A stretch of DNA of 10,467 nt from JBEEMU01 sp043778315. GTDB taxonomy: Bacteria; Bacteroidota; Bacteroidia; Chitinophagales; Saprospiraceae. Positions within the stretch are counted from its first letter, which is position 1, and each line of letters opens with the position of its first letter. The notes below the pieces were generated by a model that was not told where the DNA came from, made no database searches, and saw only the letters and a list, made by a program, of their open reading frames with translations. The position numbers were made by a program, and so were the translations under genes. Where the stretch lies: NCBI GenBank assembly GCA_043778315.1, contig JAYWGJ010000030.1, positions 1 through 10,467 of the forward strand. Reading direction: 5' to 3'. Of the stretch, positions 7,020 to 10,467 are shown piece after piece.

Positions 7020-7255
7020 AAATCAGACCACATGAAAATATGCTTATGATAGCTCATCATGCTTTGCTTTTTTATAATGAAAATAATATGATTTTTGCAC
7101 GATTAGAAATTGATTTACAACACGGTGCTTACACCTTATATGAAGGCGAAAAAGAAACAGGTGCTTATACTTGCACTTGCAAACAACAATACAAAGATTT
7201 GAGGTCTCTATTCAAACGAGTAGGTATTAAGGAAATGTTTGAAAAGATACTATAA
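6968..7255 (+). pseudogene. C-terminal part of the frameshifted lipoprotein gene
   Basis: This frame opens after a TAA at 6965-6967 that overlaps the A run, and continues to a stop at 7253-7255. It reads KNIITENIPDSLQNRVLEI, then MLMIAHHALLFYNENNMIFA and ARLEIDLQHGAYTLYEGE, ending in FKRVGIKEMFEKIL. An ATG at 7040 could start a free 71-residue peptide, but the protein-like sequence before it argues for a continuation of the 6597 gene. One extra A in the run would join the two into 219 residues. The cause could be a real mutation, a sequencing error in the homopolymer, or slippage during expression. Confidence 0.6.
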
Positions 7256-7325
7256 AGCGTTAATTAGGTGACATACTTGCTATCATAAAATTTACGCCAT
7301 AACCAAAAATAATCCATTTCAAAAA

Positions 7326-8594
7326 ATGAAAATAACCCACCTGCATTTACAAAATTTCAGAGGTTTTGAAAACCTCGAAATTACTATTCCTACTACTTCC
7401 AATATTGCTGTTTTTATCGGCGAAAACGGAAGTGGAAAAAGTAGTGTGTTAGATGCTGTTGAAAAGCTATTATCTACTGTTAATATGCGTAGTAATAACA
7501 CTATTCAGCCAGATGATATAATGATTGGAGCATTAGCAGAAAATTGTAGTATCGCAATGGATTTGATGTATTTGGATAAAAAATATGTTAGTATTTTGAG
7601 ATATGACCAAAATTATTCATTGAATAATACAGAAAATGAAGGCTTATATGAAATTAGAAAAATTGAAAAAAAACCGATTTTATTAAGTTTCAAAGCGTTT
7701 GCAAAAGAGCCGCAACGAACTCGGTATAGTGAGTTAATAGGTAGAAACGGATTATATGATAATTGCTTTAACCGCAACGTTCAAGATGACTATTCGTTTA
7801 AAAAATGGTTTGAGTATGAAGAAAATATAGAAAATGAAAAACGCTTGAATGACGATGATAAATTTCGTTCACCAATTTTAGAAGCCGTAAGACAAGCAGT
7901 AGAAATCTTTTTGACAACCATAGAAGGAAATGCAGTGTTTAAAAATTTGCGTACCAAACGCATTTTAGTAAAAGACGCTCGCCGTGCATCAATGTACGAT
8001 AGTTATCTTTATTTGTTGAAAAACGGCAAAGAGTTTAATTTTGACCAACTATCGAGTGGCGAAAAAAGTATGCTAATTATGGTTAGTGAAATTGCGCGAC
8101 GTTTAGCCTTAGCGAATGACCAAAAAGGGTCGATAAACGGCATAGGTATCGTTTTAATTGATGAAATAGAGCAGCATTTGCACCCAAAATGGCAGCAAAA
8201 TATTTTGCCTGCCTTAGCAAAAACCTTTCCGAAAGTACAGTTTATTGTCGCCACACATTCGCCGAAAATATTAGGCAGTTTATCTAATGATAATGCCTCT
8301 ATTTTCAGATTAGAAGACGGAAAATGCTTTACCGAAGACGGACAGCTCGGCAGAGATGCCAATTGGATTTTGGAAACCGTTATGGACACGCCCGAAATGG
8401 ACGCTGTGCCGCGCGCAGCATTTGGTGCTTATTTTGAAAAGATTAGAACAAGTGATTTTGCAGACCCGCAAGCAAGGCAAGAGTTGGTAGCAATACGCAG
8501 AGATTTGGAAGAGAAATATGGCGCGAATCATACCGAACTCAATAAAGCAGATATATTGATTGCGCGTAAATCCAAAAAATTACCTGTATTGTGA
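7326..8594 (+). CDS. AAA/ABC-type ATPase, Septu PtuA-like
   Basis: This 422-residue ATPase has the RecF/SMC-like layout. The N terminus MKITHLHLQNFRGF is typical of the group. Walker A is GENGSGKS at 32-39, the signature LSSGEK is at 242-247, Walker B is IVLIDE at 275-280 followed by QHLHPKWQ, and a switch histidine (H311) is in VATHSP. The end, GRDANWILETVMDTPEM and ADILIARK, resembles ATPases paired with TIGR02646 HNH nucleases, such as PtuA of Septu and of Ec78-like retrons. In those systems the ATPase forms a complex with the HNH subunit and controls its attack on nucleic acid during phage infection. Here the GTG of the HNH gene overlaps the stop (GTGA). No TOPRIM domain is present, which argues against OLD nucleases. 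The Septu assignment rests on motif and neighbour; no search was made. Confidence 0.8.
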   Translation: MKITHLHLQNFRGFENLEITIPTTSNIAVFIGENGSGKSSVLDAVEKLLSTVNMRSNNTIQPDDIMIGALAENCSIAMDLMYLDKKYVSILRYDQNYSLNNTENEGLYEIRKIEKKPILLSFKAFAKEPQRTRYSELIGRNGLYDNCFNRNVQDDYSFKKWFEYEENIENEKRLNDDDKFRSPILEAVRQAVEIFLTTIEGNAVFKNLRTKRILVKDARRASMYDSYLYLLKNGKEFNFDQLSSGEKSMLIMVSEIARRLALANDQKGSINGIGIVLIDEIEQHLHPKWQQNILPALAKTFPKVQFIVATHSPKILGSLSNDNASIFRLEDGKCFTEDGQLGRDANWILETVMDTPEMDAVPRAAFGAYFEKIRTSDFADPQARQELVAIRRDLEEKYGANHTELNKADILIARKSKKLPVL

Positions 8595-9253
8595 AGCAAA
8601 TAAAAAAGCAATCTACCACGCCAACCGACTGGCAAGCATGGGAAACCGCAAACGCTCAAAATTTGGCAAATATAATAGCTACAAATCAGTCCGCTAAGGA
8701 TATTTGGTCGAGTGGCAAATTAATTTGGGGTTTTGATTTCAAAGGAATGTTGGTGAAAGAGCAATATTTTATTTGTTGCTACTGCAATTGTCGTATCAAT
8801 ATTGACAGCCAAACACAGTACGAACATTACCAACCAAAAAGTATTTTTCGTGATAAAATGTTTGCATATTCCAATTTATATGCCGCTTGTGATGGTGGAA
8901 AAAGCGACAATAATTACAATCCACGAGCCGTTCATTGCGATGCACAAGGCGCAAAAGGAGATAAAAATCCTACGGTTATAAATATAGTTTCGCCTCAAGA
9001 TAATAGTATTGAAGCAGCTTTTTCTTATGGATTTTCTGGAAATATTACAGATAACAATCAAAAAGCAAGAAATACAATAACAGAGTTGAAATTAGATAAT
9101 ATTCGGCTCAAAAAGCTGCGAAAAGATGCCATCGAGGACTATTTGGCTATAAATCCTGATATTGAAGCCGCCGATATTTTAAATCCGTATCTTGACCTTG
9201 ATGGCAATATGAAGTTAGAACCTCATTGTATCGCAATTTTTCAAAATTTATAA
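8591..9253 (+). CDS. HNH endonuclease, Septu PtuB-like (TIGR02646-like)
   Basis: This 220-residue protein carries a zinc-type HNH domain. A cysteine pair lies in CCYCNCRI (62-67), the catalytic histidine is H79 in YEHYQPKS, the asparagine is N95 in YSNLYAAC, and C100, H115 and C116 (ACDGGK, VHCDAQGAKGDKNP) complete the family pattern. The end LEPHCIAIFQNL also fits this group. The N-terminal region before residue 60 is likely helical and used to bind the ATPase. The start is the GTG at 8591, chosen because it overlaps the ATPase stop by four bases and keeps the basic N terminus MKQIKKQS. By analogy with PtuB it would be the DNA- or RNA-cutting effector of the pair. All expected active residues are present. 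Confidence 0.85.
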   Translation: MKQIKKQSTTPTDWQAWETANAQNLANIIATNQSAKDIWSSGKLIWGFDFKGMLVKEQYFICCYCNCRINIDSQTQYEHYQPKSIFRDKMFAYSNLYAACDGGKSDNNYNPRAVHCDAQGAKGDKNPTVINIVSPQDNSIEAAFSYGFSGNITDNNQKARNTITELKLDNIRLKKLRKDAIEDYLAINPDIEAADILNPYLDLDGNMKLEPHCIAIFQNL

Positions 9254-9352
9254 AAATTCAGGTACTCGTTATCTTCTTTCTTCTAAAAATTTTAGGCTTT
9301 AAAAAAACCACAATACTCCGCTCCCACCAAAATAATTTTTTTCATTTCATTT

Positions 9353-9919
9353 ATGCCAATAAAACTCTTTTTTTCGCTTATTTTTGTGGCGTTTATTGCT
9401 TCGCTGACGAGTTGCGAAGACACAGGACACACGGTAAAAAATGCGTCGGAAGCTGATTCTACGGCGATTGCGAATACCGTTCACGGCTTTTATGCTTGGT
9501 ACGCGAAGCATAAGGAGTTGGAGAAAATGGATTTTACGGATACTACCGAAGCGCATTTGAAGCTCGACGAAGAGAAATTTGACAATTATTTGAATGCTTT
9601 TGAGCGAAGCGAGTTTGTAAGTGACGAATATATCGAGGGCGAAAGAGTCTATTTTGCGCGGTGCGAAACGATTTGGCAAACCGAAGAAAAAGGCGATTTG
9701 CCTGCTGGTTTTGATGCAAATAGAGTGTATTGCGCGCAAGACGACGTACATAATGAGTTATTGAGAAGCGTAGGGGTAAGTAGCAAAATACACTCAAATA
9801 CAGTAAAAAGCGAGGTTTACGCATCGGCACAGATAGCGAACATCACTTTTAATCTAAAAAAAGAAAAAGATAGGTGGTTGATTACTAAGATATTATGTGA
9901 CCAGTCAATCCAATTTTAA
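9353..9919 (+). CDS. Putative lipoprotein, NTF2-like/DUF3828-like
   Basis: This is a 188-residue envelope protein. The first 21 residues form a signal peptide (MPIKLFFSLIFVAFIASLTS, then C21) with the lipobox LTSC, so a lipid-anchored product is likely. The mature part has a conserved-looking FYAWYAKHKE near residue 44 and ends in DRWLITKILCD. This combination is seen in NTF2-like or DUF3828-type periplasmic proteins; the assignment is weak. No catalytic residues can be named. The ATG at 9353 follows an AT-rich stretch without a Shine-Dalgarno sequence. It lies 99 bp after the HNH gene, so co-transcription is possible, but the product gives no sign of belonging to the defence pair. Confidence 0.7.
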   Translation: MPIKLFFSLIFVAFIASLTSCEDTGHTVKNASEADSTAIANTVHGFYAWYAKHKELEKMDFTDTTEAHLKLDEEKFDNYLNAFERSEFVSDEYIEGERVYFARCETIWQTEEKGDLPAGFDANRVYCAQDDVHNELLRSVGVSSKIHSNTVKSEVYASAQIANITFNLKKEKDRWLITKILCDQSIQF

Positions 9920-9965
9920 ATATTATAAAAACAATTCATTCATAGTATAAAAATTAAAATTCATC

Positions 9966-10067
9966 ATGGAGCAAACTTGGGAAGTCTCGACACTTGCATT
10001 TATTTTCATTGGTTTATTGCTTTTCGTAGCCGTATTTTTGGCAGCCGTGTATCGCAATGAGTATTAA
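9966..10067 (+). CDS. 33-residue single-pass membrane peptide
   Basis: An ATG at 9966 opens a 33-codon frame ending in TAA at 10065-10067. The product has a short polar N terminus (MEQTWEVST), one hydrophobic helix of about 19 residues (LAFIFIGLLLFVAVFLAAV) and a charged tail (YRNEY). This is the layout of a real small membrane protein, such as accessory subunits of oxidases or transporters. I do not recognise a family. It stands alone 46 bp after the lipoprotein gene and 195 bp before sdhB. A role with the succinate dehydrogenase complex is conceivable from position only. Confidence 0.5.
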   Translation: MEQTWEVSTLAFIFIGLLLFVAVFLAAVYRNEY

Positions 10068-10154
10068 GAAAATAGGTCAAAAAAAACGCTTTAATAGCTG
10101 AATAAAATTAGTTGTGATTATTTATCTAGACTTAAAAAATAGATTAAACCTACC

Positions 10155-10191
10155 AGCCTCCCCCAGCCCCTCCAAAGGAGGGTGGCAGGCT
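10155..10191. repeat. GC-rich intergenic hairpin of Bacteroidota repeat type
   Basis: In an AT-rich gap the sequence turns suddenly GC-rich. CCCTCC (10168-10173), AAA and GGAGGG (10177-10182) form a tight stem. AGCCT (10155-10159) and AGGCT (10187-10191) add an outer stem across mismatches. From memory, elements of this kind (CCCCAGCCCCTCC-AAA-GGAGG) recur between genes in many Bacteroidota genomes. It lacks a T tract, so it does not look like a simple terminator. The rest of the 195-bp gap before sdhB holds no gene that I can support. Confidence 0.6.
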
Positions 10192-10262
10192 ACGTTTTAA
10201 CTATTTTTTGGCGTTCCTGATAATCACGCCTAATTTTAAACATTTACTAAAAAACAAAAAAT

Positions 10263-10467
10263 ATGCGTATCAATTTAAAAGTATGGCGGCAGCCGAATGC
10301 TGCTACGTCGGGCGCGTTCGAAAACTACACGTTGCCCGAAGTGAACGAACACATGTCTTTTTTGGAGATGTTTGACGTACTCAACGAGCAGCTTATCGCC
10401 GACAAAAAACCGCCCGTAGCGTTCGAACACGACTGCCGCGAAGGGATTTGTGGCACTTGTAGCATGG
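10263..10467 (+). CDS. sdhB: Succinate dehydrogenase / fumarate reductase iron-sulphur subunit, N-terminal part
   Basis: The ATG at 10263 starts a frame that runs off the window after 68 full codons. The product begins MRINLKVWRQPN and reaches HDCREGICGTCSM, the first three cysteines (C58, C63, C66) of the plant-ferredoxin-type [2Fe-2S] site of SdhB/FrdB. The protein would carry electrons from the FAD of SdhA to the quinone site. SFLEMFDVLNEQLI (32-45) is also a family block. The gene is GC-rich like sdhA and unlike the genes between them. The A-rich leader ACAAAAAAT precedes the start. The two [Fe-S] clusters of the C-terminal domain lie outside the window. Confidence 0.95.
   Translation, partial: MRINLKVWRQPNAATSGAFENYTLPEVNEHMSFLEMFDVLNEQLIADKKPPVAFEHDCREGICGTCSM

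Noticed and set aside
7256..7325. Retron RNA (msr-msd) for the ATPase-HNH pair
   Set aside because: The gap is only 70 bp, has no long stem, and no reverse transcriptase gene is present in the window.
9283..9295. Near-palindrome CTAAAA-A-TTTTAG after the HNH gene as a terminator
   Set aside because: The loop would be one base and the stem is almost all A-T, so it would not form a stable hairpin.
10202..10210. TATTTTTTG before sdhB as a promoter element
   Set aside because: The spacer is three bases instead of two and no upstream TTTG lies at the right distance.
1..10467. CRISPR array, tRNA or rRNA gene, transposase or integrase
   Set aside because: No regularly spaced repeats, no tRNA-like or rRNA-like sequence, and no protein with transposase or integrase motifs was found on either strand.

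Overview
The window most likely comes from a member of the Bacteroidota. The succinate dehydrogenase/fumarate reductase flavoprotein has the quinol-type form usual in that phylum. Starts sit behind A-rich leaders with no Shine-Dalgarno sequence. One leader carries a candidate TAnnTTTG promoter element, and a GC-rich CCCTCC-AAA-GGAGGG intergenic hairpin lies before sdhB. Nothing in the sequence fixes a genus. The sdhA and sdhB pieces look clearly GC-richer than the genes around them, which suggests a core locus that has taken in AT-rich accessory DNA.

Left part (1-4480): a cluster of nuclease and toxin-antitoxin genes, all on the plus strand. It holds the 3' end of one Uma2-family gene, a MntA/HepT (MNT-HEPN) toxin-antitoxin pair, a complete Uma2 gene, a PDDEXK_4-type nuclease gene overlapped by a DUF1016/YhcG-type nuclease gene, and a third Uma2 gene. 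The Uma2 genes bracket the other cassettes. Copies 1 and 2 share their 3' end plus about 38 bp of downstream leader. Copies 2 and 3 share their first 39 codons with only synonymous changes. The Uma2 ends therefore look like repeats at which cargo has been exchanged.

Centre (4558-6477): a full-length sdhA/frdA, followed 10 bases after its stop by a 15-bp inverted repeat. No sdhC lies directly upstream.

Right part (6597-10067): accessory genes between sdhA and sdhB. A lipoprotein gene is broken by a -1 frameshift at a run of seven A. It is followed by an AAA ATPase and HNH nuclease pair (GTGA overlap) that resembles the Septu defence system PtuA/PtuB or the effector pair of Ec78-like retrons; no reverse transcriptase is present. 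A second putative lipoprotein and a 33-residue single-helix membrane peptide come next.

Right edge (10263-10467): the N-terminal part of sdhB/frdB with the start of its [2Fe-2S] cluster motif. SdhA and SdhB should act together as the soluble part of the respiratory complex even though about 3.8 kb separates their genes. The remaining genes are best explained as defence, toxin-antitoxin or mobile cargo that accumulated on both sides of sdhA.
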